Origin: Spiroplasma_E ixodetis_B
GTDB taxonomy: Bacteria > Bacillota_I > Bacilli_A > Mycoplasmatales > VBWQ01
Assembly (NCBI RefSeq): GCF_040369795.1
Contig: NZ_AP028955.1
Coordinates: 744,001 to 808,000, forward strand
Direction of reading: 5' to 3'
DNA: 64,000 bases
A model generated the notes under the pieces. That model was not told where the DNA came from. It searched no databases and saw nothing but the letters and a program-made list of their open reading frames with translations. The translations under genes were made by a program, and so were the position numbers. Below are positions 30,318-42,750 of this stretch, piece after piece (position 1 is the first letter of the stretch; each line of letters opens with the position of its first letter).

Positions 30318-31307
30318 ATGAATGTGAAATTTGATTTTGAAGATATAAATCTAATTGCAAATAAAGCAATAGTTAAATCACGAAAAGAATGTGATACCAG
30401 CGTTAAACTAAATGATTTTACTTTTAAAATTCCAATTATTCCGGCAAATATGAGTGCTGTCATTAACCAAGAATTATGTATTTGATTGGCTAAAAATAAT
30501 TACTTTTATGTAATGCACCGTTTTAATATCGATCAAATTAAATTTATTAAAAGTATGCATGAACAAAAATTATATGCTTCAATTAGCATTGGCGTTAAAA
30601 AAGAGGATAAAGAGTTACTTGAACAATTAATCAAACTGAATCTAATTCCTGAATTTATTACTATTGATATTGCTCATGGTCATAGTAATGCTATGAAAGA
30701 AATGATTAAATTTATAAAAAATACTTTTGCTAAAACAAATACTAAACCTTTTATTATTGCTGGTAACGTTATGACAAAAACCGCTGTTAAAGATTTAGAA
30801 AAATGAGGCGCTGATGCAATTAAATTTGGTGTTGGTCCAGGAAAAGCTTGTATTACTAAACTAAAAACTGGATTTGGTACAGGTGGTTGACAATTAAATG
30901 CTTTACAAGATGTTGCCAATAGCACCACTAAACCATTAATTGCAGATGGCGGTATTAGATGTAATGGTGATATTGCTAAAGCAATAGCTTTTGGTGCCAC
31001 TATGATTATGGCAGGAAGTATTTTAGCGGGTTATGATGAATCACCTGGCAAAATTGTTACAATAAATGGTCAATCTTACAAAGAATATTTTGGATCAGCA
31101 AGTATTTTTAACAAAGCGGAAGCGAAAAATATTGAAGGTAAAAAAATACTTGTTCCATATAAAGGTTCAATTGCCGATACTTATAAAGAAATGGAAGAAG
31201 ATTTACAATCTGCTATTTCTTATGCTGGCGGTAAAGATTTATCTGCATTAACAAAATGTGATTATGTTATTGTTAAAGGCACTATTAATAATGGTGACGA
31301 TCGTTAA
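30318..31307 (+). CDS. guaC: GMP reductase
   Basis: This 329-aa enzyme reduces GMP to IMP (purine salvage). The IMPDH/GMPR barrel has the catalytic loop FGVGPGKACITKLKTGFGTG with the active Cys. DIAHGHSNAM, IIAGNVMTKTA and the phosphate-binding IADGGIRCNGDIAKAIAFG are present. The absence of CBS domains and the KTGFGTGGWQ segment favour GMPR over IMPDH. AAGGAG lies 11 nt upstream. The 130-nt leader (30189-30317) shows TATAAT-like boxes but no recognised riboswitch. Confidence 0.88.
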
Positions 31308-31864
31308 TAACTTTTAATTAAAATATAAGCAAATCAAACAGCCTATGATGATAATTGAATTCACCGGCATAATTGTTTAATTATATTAAAGAATCTAATG
31401 ATTAAATTATTTTTAGGTAATGTTTAGTAATCTGTGTAACTTACAAAAATAACTATGTTTAATTAATTCTAGTAAATAAAATTAAATAACTAGAAAGAGT
31501 GAGTTACGTATGTCTAAAAAAATATTAATAATAATGATCCAATATCAAAAGCAGTAGATTTATTACTAGAAAATACTGAAGATTTAACAAAAGTTTTTAA
31601 AGAGGGAGATTTATATAAAGAATTAACAAAAAGATTAGTTGAAAAAATGTTGAATTCTGAAATGCAAAATTATTTAGGATATGAAAAAAATCAACATAAT
31701 ACTAGTGAAAATGCTCGTAATGGTATAAATTAAAAAAAATTAATAACCCAAAAAGGTAAAATTGAGATTAATGTACCACGAGATCGTAATAGTAATTTTG
31801 AGCCAGTAATAGTTGCAAAAAGACAAAGAAGATTTGATGGTTTTGATCAACAATTTCTTTCATT

Positions 31865-33010
31865 AGACATATTCCGTAAATAAATTTTTTAAAAGTCAAT
31901 TAATAATTTAAAATTTATTTTATAATTTCTTTATTAATAAATTAATAAGGTGTTGATAAAAATGAATTTTGAAAATTTAAAAAAATTAAAAAATGAACAA
32001 TTTTATAGATATTTTGGTATAAAACGTTTTCATTTTGATGAAATGTTAACAAAATTAATTGAAATAGAAAATTTAAAAAAACTAAAGGTAGAAAATATAA
32101 ACTTTCAGTTGAAGAAAGATTGATGATGACTTTAGTATACTGAAAATAATATTATACTTTTTTCCAAATGAGTATTAAATATAAAATGAGTGCATCAAGT
32201 TGTTTTCAAAATATTACTTGAGTAGAAAATAAACTTAGTGATGACAAAGATTATCAGTTTTTAAAAAAAATATAAATCAAAAATTGATAAAAAAAAGAAG
32301 ATTTAAATGAATTTCAATTTTATTTAATTGATTCAACTGAAATTGAAATTGAAAGACCAACTAAAAAAACTACAGTTAGAATATTTTTCTGGTAAAAGTT
32401 CAATGTTTTCTATAAAATTTCAAATTATATATGACTTTTTTAATAAAAAAAATGTTGATCTTTTTGCTGATAATGGAAAAGTACGTGATTTTCAAATATT
32501 AAAAAATTCAAATCTTGAATTTTCAGAAAAAACAATAATTATTGGTGATTTGGGATATCAAGGAATACAAAATATTTATAAAAATACTATATTACCAATT
32601 AAAAAACTAAAAATAAAAAATTAACTAAACAAGAAAAAATCTACAATAAAATTATTTCAAAAATTAGAATTAAAGTTGAACATGTTTTTGCTTGATTAAA
32701 AAGATTCAAAATTTTAATAAATAAATGTAGAAAAAGTATATTTAGACTTATGTACTTAAGATTTAACTTACTTTGTGAAATTTTTAATAAAACAAAACCA
32801 TTAAAATAAAAAAATATTAAAAATATTTTTTTAAAAATTTAAATTTTTATCAAGTTAATATAAAAATAATATTAACAATTTTTGTGTTTGAAATATAAAT
32901 TTATTTTTAAAGTATTTTTTTAAAAATATTAACTTCTATAATTATTAACACTAAAAAATTTATAAATATTATTATTGACAATTGATTAAATTTATTTACG
33001 GAATATGTCT
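31865..33010 (+). mobile_element. IS5-family element, near complete (1146 bp)
   Basis: Both tips are present, with ATT duplicated at 31862-31864 and 33011-33013. Same target base as in IS256 copies at 1299 and 24729, here in the host's orientation. Confidence 0.92.
31962..32809 (+). pseudogene. IS5-family transposase, multiple indels
   Basis: Lost A in ENLKKTKG (~32086), GAA to TAA at WKEYY (~32148), shortened KTKYK and a 7-A slip site. Second-frame DDE residues are visible but the KKTKNKK segment is shifted. Inactive. Confidence 0.8.
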
Positions 33011-33931
33011 ATTATATGTCAAAGGCATGACTTTATCAGATATTAGAATGCAGTTACAAGAGTTATATCATGGTGCTGATATTAGTGAAAGTGTTATTAG
33101 TCACATTACTGATGATGTTATTGATGATGTTAAAGCATGACAAAATCGGCCATTAGAAAGTTTTTATCCGATTGTTTATTTTGATTGTATAGTAGTTAAA
33201 GTACGACAAGATAAACTCATTATTAACAAATCAGTTTATATAGCACTAGGAGTTGATTTAGAAGGTAAAAAAGATGTTTTAGGCTTATGAATTAGTGAAA
33301 ATGAAGGTTCTAAGTTTTGATTATCTAATTTCACAGAAATGAAAAATCGAGGCTTAAATGATATTCTTATTGCTTGTAGTGACAATTTAACAGGAATGTC
33401 AGAAGCAATACAATCAGTTTATCCTAAAACCGAACATCAATTATGCATAGTTCATAAAATTAGAAATAGTTTAAAATATGTTTCATACAAACATAGAAAA
33501 TCACTAGTTACAGATTTAAAACCACTTTATAGTGCATGTAACGAAGAACAAGCAATGCAAGCTTTAGAATCTTTTGAAAGTAAATGGAATAAACAATATC
33601 CTCAAATTGCTAAATCATGATATAAAAATTGAGATAATTTAATGGTTTTTATTAGTTATCCTGCAGAAATCAAAAGAGTGATTTATACAACAAATGCTAT
33701 TGAATCTGTTAATATTCAATTACGAAAAGTTGTTAGAAATAAAAAAGTTTTTCCAAATGATATGGCAGTTTTTAAAATATTTTACTTAGCAATTGAAAAT
33801 ATAACAAAAAAACGAACAATGCCCATTCAAAATTGAAATACAGCAATTGCTCATTTTATGATAAAATTTGAAGATAGAATTAATCTAAACTAGTAACTTT
33901 GTAAAAAGATACACAGATTTTTAAAAAGCCT

Positions 33932-33999
33932 AACCAAATATTAAAAAAGCGATTGATTTTGTTTTTCAAGATATGAGTAAACATTACTTTAGTTAGCTA
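33932..33999 (+). mobile_element. IS630 3' end fragment
   Basis: The last ~22 codons of an IS630 transposase (IKKAIDFVFQDMSKHYFS) and its tip end at 33999, followed by TA. The rest was replaced by the IS256 copy. Confidence 0.85.
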
Positions 34000-34104
34000 T
34001 ATATTAAATTTTGAATTGGTGAAAATTCATTTTTTTATAATGATAGCCTTACTTTTTCTATAGTATTAGATAAAGTTACTTTTAATAATTCAATAAATAG
34101 TTAG
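34000..34104 (+). pseudogene. C-terminal tail of an unknown chromosomal gene
   Basis: The frame continues from the IS630 edge as KFWIGENSFFYNDSLTFSIV LDKVTFNNSINS and TAG (in two pieces). Its 5' part is missing. A good terminator lies 60 nt downstream. Not recognised. Confidence 0.45.
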
Positions 34105-34164
34105 TTTATATTAAAAGAATGTAAATTTGAAAAATATTTATTTAAGTATAAAGGATATTGAATT

Positions 34165-34197
34165 AAAAATGCTGGTAATTTTCCAGCATTTTTAAAG
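34165..34197. terminator. intrinsic terminator
   Basis: AAAAATGCTGG/CCAGCATTTTT with a 7-nt loop and A/T runs on both sides. It can serve both the gene tail (+) and the HAD hydrolase (-), which end on either side. Confidence 0.85.
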
Positions 34198-34239
34198 TTT
34201 TATTTAATAATAAATTATATTAGAAAATTAAACTATTAT

Positions 34240-35064
34240 TTATTCAAACTCTGATTTAGGAAATACATATTTATCGATAACTTTTGCAACACCACCACAA
34301 GTATTTTTACTAGTAACGTCATATGCTATTTCTTTTAAATTAGGATGAGCATTTTGCATTGCAATACCATATTTAGCCCACTTTATTAATTTATAATCAT
34401 TCATACCATCACCACAAGCTAGTACTTGGTCAGGAGTAATATTTCATTTTTTGCATAAAAATTGTACAGCAACAGCTTTATTAACACCAATTGGATTAAT
34501 TTCGATAACACTATGAGAAGAAGTAGCGAGTTCTAAATCTTTTATAGTATTTAATTGTTCTAAAATTGGATTAACTTGTTTTTTCTTTTTACAAAATAAT
34601 AAAATTTTATACATACCCTCATCGGTATTCTCATCAATTTGTTTAGTTGGTAGGTTATTAAAATTTTCCATAATTTTAACTTTTAGCGATCTACGATTAA
34701 TTAAGCCTGTTTTATTATCGGTACTATATCCTCACATTGCTAAATTATTTTTATTAGCAAATTTAACTATTGTTTGTATTTGCTGTTTTGTTAATGATTT
34801 TTCATATAATATATCTAATCTATTATCATTAGTAATATCAATGATGTTACCGCCATTATAACAAATAATATGACCGGTTTTTTCGTGCATTAAACATGCT
34901 TTTGCAATATCAATGGTTGAACTTGGTGCTCTTCCTGTTGCAATAATAACTTTAATATTTTTTTGATATGCTTTTTGAATTGCAATTAGATTTTTAGGAT
35001 GAATTTTTCATCTACTTTTTAGTAAAGTTCCATCTAGATCAAGAACAATTAATTTAATAGCCAT
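34240..35064 (-). CDS. Cof-type HAD-family hydrolase
   Basis: This 274-aa HAD-IIB phosphatase has motif I LIVLDLDGTLLKS, motif II VIIATGRAPSS, a cap domain between residues ~85 and 190, and motif IV ACGDGMNDYKLIKWA. Substrate unknown. It begins 10 nt after trxA (minus strand) behind a TAAGGTAT ribosome site, so the two are cotranscribed. It is a paralogue of the HAD protein at 19378. Confidence 0.9.
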
Positions 35065-35074
35065 TATAAATACC

Positions 35075-35416
35075 TTATTTTCCCATTTCTTCGATAATAT
35101 TAGTCATATCTTTTTCAGAAACTAAACTAAAAGTTTTTTTAACTTCTTTTCCTTCTTTATTAAAATAAATTAATGTTGGAATTGATTGGATTTCATATTC
35201 TTTTGCTAGTTCTTTAGCTTTGTCAACATCAACTTTAATAAAATTAATATTTTTGTTTTTTTCGTCATTAGCAACATTTTCAAATCTCGGCCCTAACATT
35301 TTACAAGGACCACATCATTCTGCTGAAAAATAAATTACTGTTATTTTTTTTGATTGTAAAAGTTGCTCAACTTCTTTTATAGAATTAATATGTTGTATTT
35401 TGCTTTCATTATGCAT
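35075..35416 (-). CDS. trxA: thioredoxin
   Basis: This 113-aa dithiol/disulfide oxidoreductase has the active site AEWCGPCKML; the Trp is encoded by TGA. cis-Pro is in SIPTLIYF. Length and order of the fold elements match thioredoxin. The start MHNESKIQHI follows GGTAGTG. First gene of a two-gene operon with the HAD hydrolase. Confidence 0.93.
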
Positions 35417-35559
35417 GTGTTCACTACCTTTTCTTTTAATTTATTTTATGGTTTAATTCTATCATTAGTTTTAATTTTTAAAACATTAAACTATAAAATA
35501 ATTTTTTTAATTTTAGTTATTACTATATAAATATTTATAATTTTTTTAGAATAAATTTA

Positions 35560-35652
35560 GGAAATTATCCCCACATGTACTAGTGTGGAGGAAAAAATGA
35601 ATTGAAATGAATTCAATAGCATATTTCGAAATGAAAACAATTGTTTGAAATA
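35560..35652 (+). mobile_element. IS1595 5' end fragment
   Basis: The tip GGAAATTATCCCCACATGTA and the first ~25 codons (MNWNEFNS) are present. IS630 replaces the rest at a TA (35651). The upstream 35417-35559 holds the trxA leader and no gene. Confidence 0.85.
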
Positions 35653-35736
35653 TAGCTAACTAAAGTAATGTTTATTCATAAATAATGTAAAATAATAATA
35701 TGTAATTTAAACAGTTTTTTAATTTAAAAGTACAAT

Positions 35737-36887
35737 AGACATATTCCGTAAATAAATTTTTTAAAAGTCAATTAATAATTTAAAATTTATTTTATAATTT
35801 CTTTATTAATAAATTAATAAGGTGTTGATAAAAATGAATTTTGAAAATTTAAAAAAATTAAAAAATGAACAATTTTATAGATATTTTGGTATAAAACGTT
35901 TTCATTTTGATGAAATGTTAAAAAAATTAATTGAAATAGAAAATTTAAAAAAAACTAAAGGTAGAAAATATAAACTTTCAGTTGAAGAAAGATTGATAAT
36001 GACTTTAGTATACTGAAAAGAATATTATACTTTTTTCCAAATGAGTATTAAATATAAAATGAGTGCATCAAGTTGTTTTCGAAATATTACTTGAGTAGAA
36101 AATAAACTTAGTGATGACAAAGATTATCAGTTTTTAAAAACAAAATATAAATCAAAAATTGAGAAAAAACAAGAAGATTTAAATGAAGTTCAATTTTATT
36201 TAATTGATTCAACTGAAATTGAAATTGAAAGACCAACTAAAAAAAACTACAGTTAGAATATTTTTCTGGTAAAAGTTGAATGTTTTCTATAAAATTTCAA
36301 ATTATATATGACTTTTTAATAAAAAAATTGTTGATATTTTTGCTGATAATGGAAAAGTACATGATTTTCAAATATTAAAAAATTCAAATCTTGAATTTTC
36401 AGAAAAAACAATAATTATTGGTGATTTGGGATATCAAGGAATACAAAATATTTATAAAAATACTATATTACCAATTAAAAAAACTAAAAATAAAAAATTA
36501 ACTAAACAAGAAAAAATCTAAAATAAAATTATTTCAAAAATTAGAATTAAAGTTGAACATGTTTTTGCTTGATTAAAAAGATTCAAAATTTTAATAAATA
36601 AATGTAGAAAAAGTATATTTAGACTTATGTACTTAAGATTTAACTTACTTTGTGAAATTTTTAATAAAACAAAACCATTAAAATAAAAAAATATTAAAAA
36701 TATTTTTTTAAAAATTTAAATTTTTATCAAGTTAATATAAAAATAATATTAACAATTTTTGTGTTTGAAATATAAATTTATTTTTAAAGTATTTTTTTAA
36801 AAATATTAACTTCTATAATTATTAACACTAAAAAATTTATAAATATTATTATTGACAATTGATTAAATTTATTTACGGAATATGTCT
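35737..36887 (+). mobile_element. IS5-family element, complete length (1151 bp)
   Basis: Tips are intact, with AAT duplicated at 35734-35736 and 36888-36890 inside the IS630 leader. Confidence 0.92.
35834..36686 (+). pseudogene. IS5-family transposase, second frame broken
   Basis: Frame 1 is open to the 8-A slip site (36239-36246). In frame 2 a T is missing in YDFFNKK (~36317) and TAC to TAA hits KIYNK (~36520). Inactive. Confidence 0.8.
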
Positions 36888-37739
36888 AATTAAGCAATAT
36901 TTAAAATAGATTAGGAAGATTAAATTATGCAAAAACCATACAGTGAAGACTTACGAAGAAAAGTAATAGAAGCCTATGAAAGTAAAAACATGAAAATTAA
37001 AGAAATTTGTAAAGTGTTCAATATTACTAGAAAGACTTTATTCTTATGAAGAAAAAGAAAAAAAGAAACTGGGCATATAAAACCAATTTTGAATTATCAA
37101 AAAGGACATAGCCACAAAATAAAGGATTTAGATGAATTAAAAAATTATTTAGCGCAAAATAAAGATGTTACAGTTCAAAAAGTAATTGAAAAATTTGGTG
37201 ATATGACTAAAGAAACAGTTTATAACTATTTCAAAAAACTAAATTATACATATAAAAAAAACTTTTTTATATGAACAAAGAGATAAAAACAAACAAGAAG
37301 ATTTTTTAAAAGAAATAGCTAAAATAATGAATGAAGATTTAGTATATATTGATGAGTCTGGAATTGATGATAATGAATTTTATAAATATGGTTGATCTGA
37401 AAAAGGTAAAAGATTATTTGATAATAAACCCGCGTATAAAATAAAAAGAATGAGTATAATTGGTTCACTAAATAAAGGTAAATTAAAAGCCCTATGAGCA
37501 TTTGAAGGACATTGCAACAGTAAAATTTTTGAATCATATGTAAAAAATATACTAATTCCAGTATTAAAGCGTGGACAAATTATAGTTTTAGATAATGCAA
37601 CGTTTCATAAATCTAAATTAACACAACAATTAATTGAAAATGCTGGATGCAAACTATTATTTCTTCCACCATATTCTCCTAATTTAAATCAAATTGAACA
37701 TTTTTGATTTGCTATAAAACATAATATAAGAAAAATATT

Positions 37740-39111
37740 GGTAATGTTTAGTAATCTGTGTAACTTACAAAAATAAATATGTTTAATTAATTCTAGTAAA
37801 TAAAATTAAATAAATAGAAAGAGTGAGTTACGTATGTCTAAAAAACAAAATATTAATAATAATGGTCCAATATCAAAAGCAGTAGATTTATTATTAGAAA
37901 ATGCTGAAGATTTAACAACAGTTTTTAAATAGGGAGGTTTATATAAAGAATTAACAAAAAGATTAGTTGAAAAAATGTTAAATTCTGAAATGCAAAATTA
38001 TTTAGGGTATGAAAAAAATCAACATAATAATAGTGATAATGCTCGCAATGGTATAAGTTCAAAAAAATTAATAACTCAACAAGGTAAAATTGAGATTAAT
38101 GTACCACGAGATCGTAATAGTAATTTTGAGCCAGTAATAGTTGCAAAAAGACAAAGAAGATTTGATGGTTTTGATCAACAAGTTCTTTGATTATATGCCA
38201 AAGGCATGACTTTATCAGATATTAGAATGCAGTTACAAGAGTTATATCATGGTGCTGATATTAGTGAAAGTGTTATTAGTCAAATTACTGATGATGTTAT
38301 TGATGATGTTAAAGCATGACAAAATCGGCCATTATAAAGTGTTTATCCGATTGTTTATTTTGATTTTATAGTAGTTAAAGTACGACAAGATAAACTCATT
38401 ATTAACAAATCAGTTTATATAGCACTAGGAGTTGATTTAGAAGGTAAAAAAGATATTTTAGGTTTATGAATTAGCGAAAATGAAGGTTCTAAGTTTTGAT
38501 TATCTAATTTCACAGAAATGAAAAATTGAGGCTTAAATGATATTCTTATTGCTTGTAGTGACAATTTAACAGGAATGTCATAAGCAATACAATCAGTTTA
38601 TCCTAAAACCGGACATCAATTATGCATAGTTCATCAAATTAGAAATAGTTTAAAATATGTTTCATACAAACATAGAAAATCACTAGTTACAGATTTAAAA
38701 CCAATTTATAGTGCATTTAGTGAAGAACAAGCAATGCAAGCTTTAGAATATTTTGAAAGTAAATGAAATAAACAATATCCTCAAATTGCTAAATCATGAT
38801 ATAAAAATTGAGATAATTTAATGGTTTTTATTAGTTATCCTGCAGAAATCAAAAGAGTGATTTATACAACAAATGCTATTGAATCTGTTAATAGTCAATT
38901 ACGAAAAGTTATTAGAAATAAAAAAGTTTTTCCAAATGATATGGAAGTTTTTAAAATATTTTACTTAGCAATTGAAAATATAACAAAAAAATGAACAATG
39001 CCCATTCAAAATTGAAATACAGCAATTGCTCATTTTATGATAAAATTTGAAGATAGAATTAATCTAAACTAGTAACTTTGTAAAAAGATACACAGATTTT
39101 TAAAAAGCCTC
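37740..39111 (+). mobile_element. IS256-family element, full length, 8-bp duplication
   Basis: The exact 8-bp duplication AAAATATT (37732-37739 and 39112-39119) in IS630 defines the ends GGTAATGTTT… and …AAAAAGCCTC and the length of 1372 bp. Confidence 0.95.
37834..39072 (+). pseudogene. IS256-family transposase, three nonsense codons
   Basis: Length is 1239 nt as in the intact copy, but GAG to TAG in FKEGG (~37930), GAA to TAA in RPLES (~38334) and GAA to TAA in GMSEA (~38582) kill it. Catalytic Asp/Asp/Glu codons remain. Confidence 0.88.
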
Positions 39112-39202
39112 AAAATATTACCAAATTATTGACCAAATATTAAAAAAGCGATTGATTTTGTTTTTCAAGATATGAGTAAAGATTACTTTAGTTAGCTATA
39201 TA

Positions 39203-40633
39203 TCAAGCATTTATGTGCTCAAATCGTTGTTTAAAAAATATTAAAATATTTCATAGCGATCGCGGTAATGAATTTAATAATAAAACTATTGATAAACTTT
39301 TATTAGCTTTCAATATTACCCGCTCTTTAAGCAAAAAAGGTTGTCCTTATGATAACGCTGTTGCTGAAGCAACTTTCAAAACTTTCAAAACAGAGTTTAT
39401 TAATGATAAAAATTTTACATCATTAATCCAATTAAAATTAGAATTATTTGATTAGACATATTCCGTAAATAAATTTAATCAATTGTCAATAATAATATTT
39501 ATAAATTTTTTAGTGTTAATAATTATAGAAGTTAATATTTTTAAAAAAATACTTTAAAAATAAATTTATATTTTAAACACAAAAATTGTTAATATTATTT
39601 TTATATTAACTTGATAAAAATTTAAATTTTTAAAAAAATATTAAAAATATTTTTTTATTTTAATGGTTTTGTTTTATTAAAAATTTCACAAAGTAAGTTA
39701 AATCTTAAGTACATAAGTCTAAATATACTTTTTCTACATTTATTTATTAACATTTTGAATCTTTTTAATCAAGCAAAAACATGTTCAACTTTAATTCTAA
39801 TTTTTGAAATAATTTTATTGTAGATTTTTTCTTGTTTAGTTAATTTTTTATTTTTAGTTTTTTTAATTGGTAATATAGTATTTTTATAAATATTTTGTAT
39901 TACTTGATATCCCAAATCACCAATAATTATTTTTTTTCTGAAAATTCAAGATTTGAATTTTTTAATATTTGAAAATCATGTACTTTTCCATTATCAGCAA
40001 AAATATCAACAATTTTTTTATTAAAAAAGTCATATATAATTTCAAATTTTATAGAAAACATTTAACTTTTACCAGAAAAATATTCTAACTGTAGTTTTTT
40101 TTAGTTGGTCTTTCAATTTCAATTTCAGTTGAATCAATTAAATAAAATTGAAATTCATTTAAATCTTCTTGTTTTTTCTCAATTTTTGATTTATATTTTG
40201 TTTTTAAAAAATGATAATCTTTGTCATTACTAAGTTTATTTTCTACTCAAGTAATATTTCGAAAACAACTTGATGCACTCATTTTATATTTAATACTCAT
40301 TTGGAAAAAAGTATAATATTATTTTCAGTATACTAAAGTCATCATCAATCTTTCTTCAACTGTGAAAGTTTATATTTTCTACCTTTAGTTTTTTTTAAAT
40401 TTTCTATTTCAATTAATTTTGTTAACATTTCATCAAAATGAAAACGTTTTATACCAAAATATCTATAAAATTGTTCATTTTTTAATTTTTTTAAATTATT
40501 AATTGAATTTTAAAAAATTTATTTACGGAATATGTATATTATATCAATTGATACAACAACATAAGAATCCACAGCACTCTAAACTACTTAACCCCCATAA
40601 AACACCAAACACAAATGTCTACCAAAAAACAGT
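39203..40633 (+). pseudogene. IS3-family OrfB fragment split by IS5
   Basis: FHSDRGNEF and NAVAEATFK carry the second Asp and the Glu, so the stop seen in the 7479 copy is absent here. A small duplication gives FKTFKTEF. Across IS5 the frame is ELFD…YINWYNN and then the C-terminus. N-terminal half missing. Confidence 0.8.
39454..40537 (-). mobile_element. IS5-family element with 67-bp deletion at transposase start
   Basis: Both tips are present (one base changed at the right), with ATT duplicated at 39451-39453 and 40538-40540. The ribosome site and start codon are deleted (junction near 40498), and several internal indels exist, so no transposase can be made. Confidence 0.9.
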
Positions 40634-40806
40634 CCTAAAAAAGGTTGCCATTCCAATTTATTTTAAATGTATTATCTTAAATTTTGTATAGAAACCTTTA
40701 ACTTTAAATTATAAAATTGATTAAGTTCTTTTATCGAGATTATCTTTAAATAAATAAATATATGATAAAATGAAAATGAAATAAATTGTAGTAAGGAGTT
40801 TTTTTC

Positions 40807-42729
40807 ATGGCAAATAAACCAAAAAACAGTGTTTATAATGAATTATCAATTCAAATTTTAGAAGGTCTAGAAGCAGTTAGAAAAAGACCTGGAATGTATA
40901 TTGGTTCTACTGATAATCGTGGTCTTCATCATCTAGTTTGAGAAATTGTTGATAATGGTATTGATGAAGCATTAGCTGGCTTTTGTACTAGTATTGTTGT
41001 TACTATTAATGTTGATAAGTCAGTTACTGTTGAAGACAATGGTCGTGGTGTTCCAACTGGTATGCATGCTTCAAAAAAAAGTACTCCCGAAGTTATTTAT
41101 ACGGTTTTACATGCTGGTGGAAAATTTGACACTAATAGTTATAAAACATCGGGCGGTTTACATGGTGTTGGTGCTTCAGTAGTAAATGCTTTAAGTAATT
41201 GAATGATTGTTACTATTCATCGTGATAAAAAAATTCATGAAATTAAATTTAAAAATGGTGGTAAGATTGATCAAAGTTTAAAAATGATTGGTAACACTTA
41301 TAAAACAGGAACTAGGGTACAATTTTTACCTGATTTTCATCTTTTTTTTCTAGGTTGTGATTGAAATGTTCATTTATTTGAACAACATTTACGTGAAAGT
41401 GCTTTTTTAATTAATGATTTAAGTATTCAATTAATTGATAAGAGGACAGGTACTGAAGAAACTTTTCATTATGAAAATGGCTTAGTTGCTTTTATGCAAT
41501 ATTTAAATAAAGATAAAAAAAATTTATCACCAATTGTTAGTTTAAAAGGTAAACAAAATAATATTGACGTTGAAATTGTATTACAATATACGGAAGATTA
41601 TAGCGAAACGTTAGTAGGGTTTGCTAATAACGTTAAAACTGTTGATGGTGGAAGTCATTTAGTTGGTTGTAAAAGTGGTTTAACAAAAGCTATTAATGAA
41701 TATGCAAGAAAACAAGAATTATTAAAAGCAAAAGATAAAAATTTAGAAGGTAATGATTTGCGAGAAGGTTTGGTTGCTATTGTTTCATTGCGTATTCCTG
41801 AAAATTTAATTCAATATGAAGGTCAAACAAAAGGTAAATTAGGAACGCCCGAAGCAAGAATTGTTGTTGATAATATTGTTAATGAAAGATTTTCATTTTG
41901 ACTTCACGAAAATAGTGATGCTGCTAAAAAAATTATTGATAAAGCCATTAAGGCTCGTTATATTCGTAATGCTTTAAGAAAAGAACGTGAATCATTGCGT
42001 AATAAAAGTAAAGATACGCAAAAATTTTTAGTAGGTAAATTGGTGCCTGCACAAAGTAAAAATCCTAATATTAATGAATTATTTTTAGTGGAAGGAGATT
42101 CCGCTGGTGGCAGTGCCAAGTCAGGTCGTGATCGTAAGTTCCAAGCGATATTACCGTTAAAAGGAAAAGTAATTAATGCCGAAAAAACTAAAGTAATTGA
42201 TCTTTTTAATAATGAGGAAATTAGTATGATTATTAATGCGATTGGTGCTGGTGTTGGTAACGAATTTAGTATTGAAAATTGTAATTATAATAAAGTCATT
42301 ATTATGACTGATGCCGATACTGATGGTGCCCATATTCAAATTTTATTACTAACTTTTTTCTATCGTTATATGCGAGATTTAATTACTTCGGGTAATATTT
42401 ATATTGCATTACCGCCTTTATTTAAAATTTCTTTTAAAGAAGAAGAGCGAGAGAAACATGTATATGTTTGAAATGAGTTAGAATTAAAAGATAAAGTTGA
42501 AACAATTAAAGGTAAATATGACCTGCAACGTTATAAAGGTTTAGGAGAAATGAATGCTGAACAATTATGAGAAACAACTATGGACCCAAACGTCCGTCAA
42601 TTAATTAAAATTACTATTGAGGATGCTCTATCAGCAGAAACAGAAATTCAAATATTAATGGGTGATAAACCAGAAAAAAGACGAAAATGAATTGAAGAAA
42701 ATATTTCTTTTGAAGCTAGTGATTATTAA
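40807..42729 (+). CDS. parE: DNA topoisomerase IV subunit B
   Basis: This 640-aa ATPase subunit pairs with ParC for chromosome decatenation. The GHKL ATP site has EIVDNGIDEALAGF (Asn/Glu), VEDNGRGVPTGMH and SGGLHGVGASVVNALS. The TOPRIM part has ELFLVEGDSAGGSAKSGRDR, IIMTDADTDGAHI and RYKGLGEMNAEQLW. AAGGAG precedes the ATG. parC follows after 21 nt. ParE rather than GyrB is inferred from the partner gene, which lacks a GyrA box. Confidence 0.93.
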
Positions 42730-42750
42730 GAAAAAAGGAGTTTATAAGTT

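Larger units (their letters stand above)
31510..33893 (+). pseudogene. IS256-family transposase, broken
   Basis: A deletion in MSKKQN (4 nt) shifts the frame and NGIN-KKL carries TAA (~31730). IS5 also splits it at the same codon as in the 24370 copy. The C-terminal part with CSDNLTGM and AIESVN is open. Confidence 0.85.
31416..33931 (+). mobile_element. IS256-family element with IS5 nested inside
   Basis: The left tip is at 31416 and the right tip …AAAAAGCCT at 33931. IS5 occupies 31865-33010. It abuts an IS630 tail at 33932. The 108 nt between guaC and the element carry no gene I can identify. Confidence 0.9.
36927..39195 (+). pseudogene. IS630-family transposase, frameshifted and interrupted
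   Basis: The start is MQKPYSEDLRRKVIEAYESK. An extra A in YKKTFLY (~37260) shifts the frame, and IS256 splits the gene before the C-terminal PNYWPNIKKAIDFVFQDMSK. LNQIEHFW keeps the catalytic Glu. Inactive. Confidence 0.85.
35653..39198 (+). mobile_element. IS630-family element hosting IS5 and IS256
   Basis: Tips at 35653 and 39198 are flanked by TA. Into it went IS5 (35737-36887, AAT duplication, in the leader) and IS256 (37740-39111, AAAATATT duplication, near the transposase end). The nesting order is therefore IS1595, IS630, then IS5 and IS256. Confidence 0.92.
39201..40655 (+). mobile_element. IS3-family element, 5'-truncated, interrupted by IS5
   Basis: The C-terminal third of orfB (39201-39453) and the 3' end (40541-40655, tip …GGTTGCCATTCCA) surround an IS5. 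The 5' part was lost at the IS630 edge. Confidence 0.88.

Noticed and set aside
42157..42339. Minus-strand ORFs inside parE, parC, gapN and ldh (e.g. 43390, 44892, 45887, 47282)
   Set aside because: Each lies fully within a well-supported gene on the other strand and has no ribosome site or family motif.
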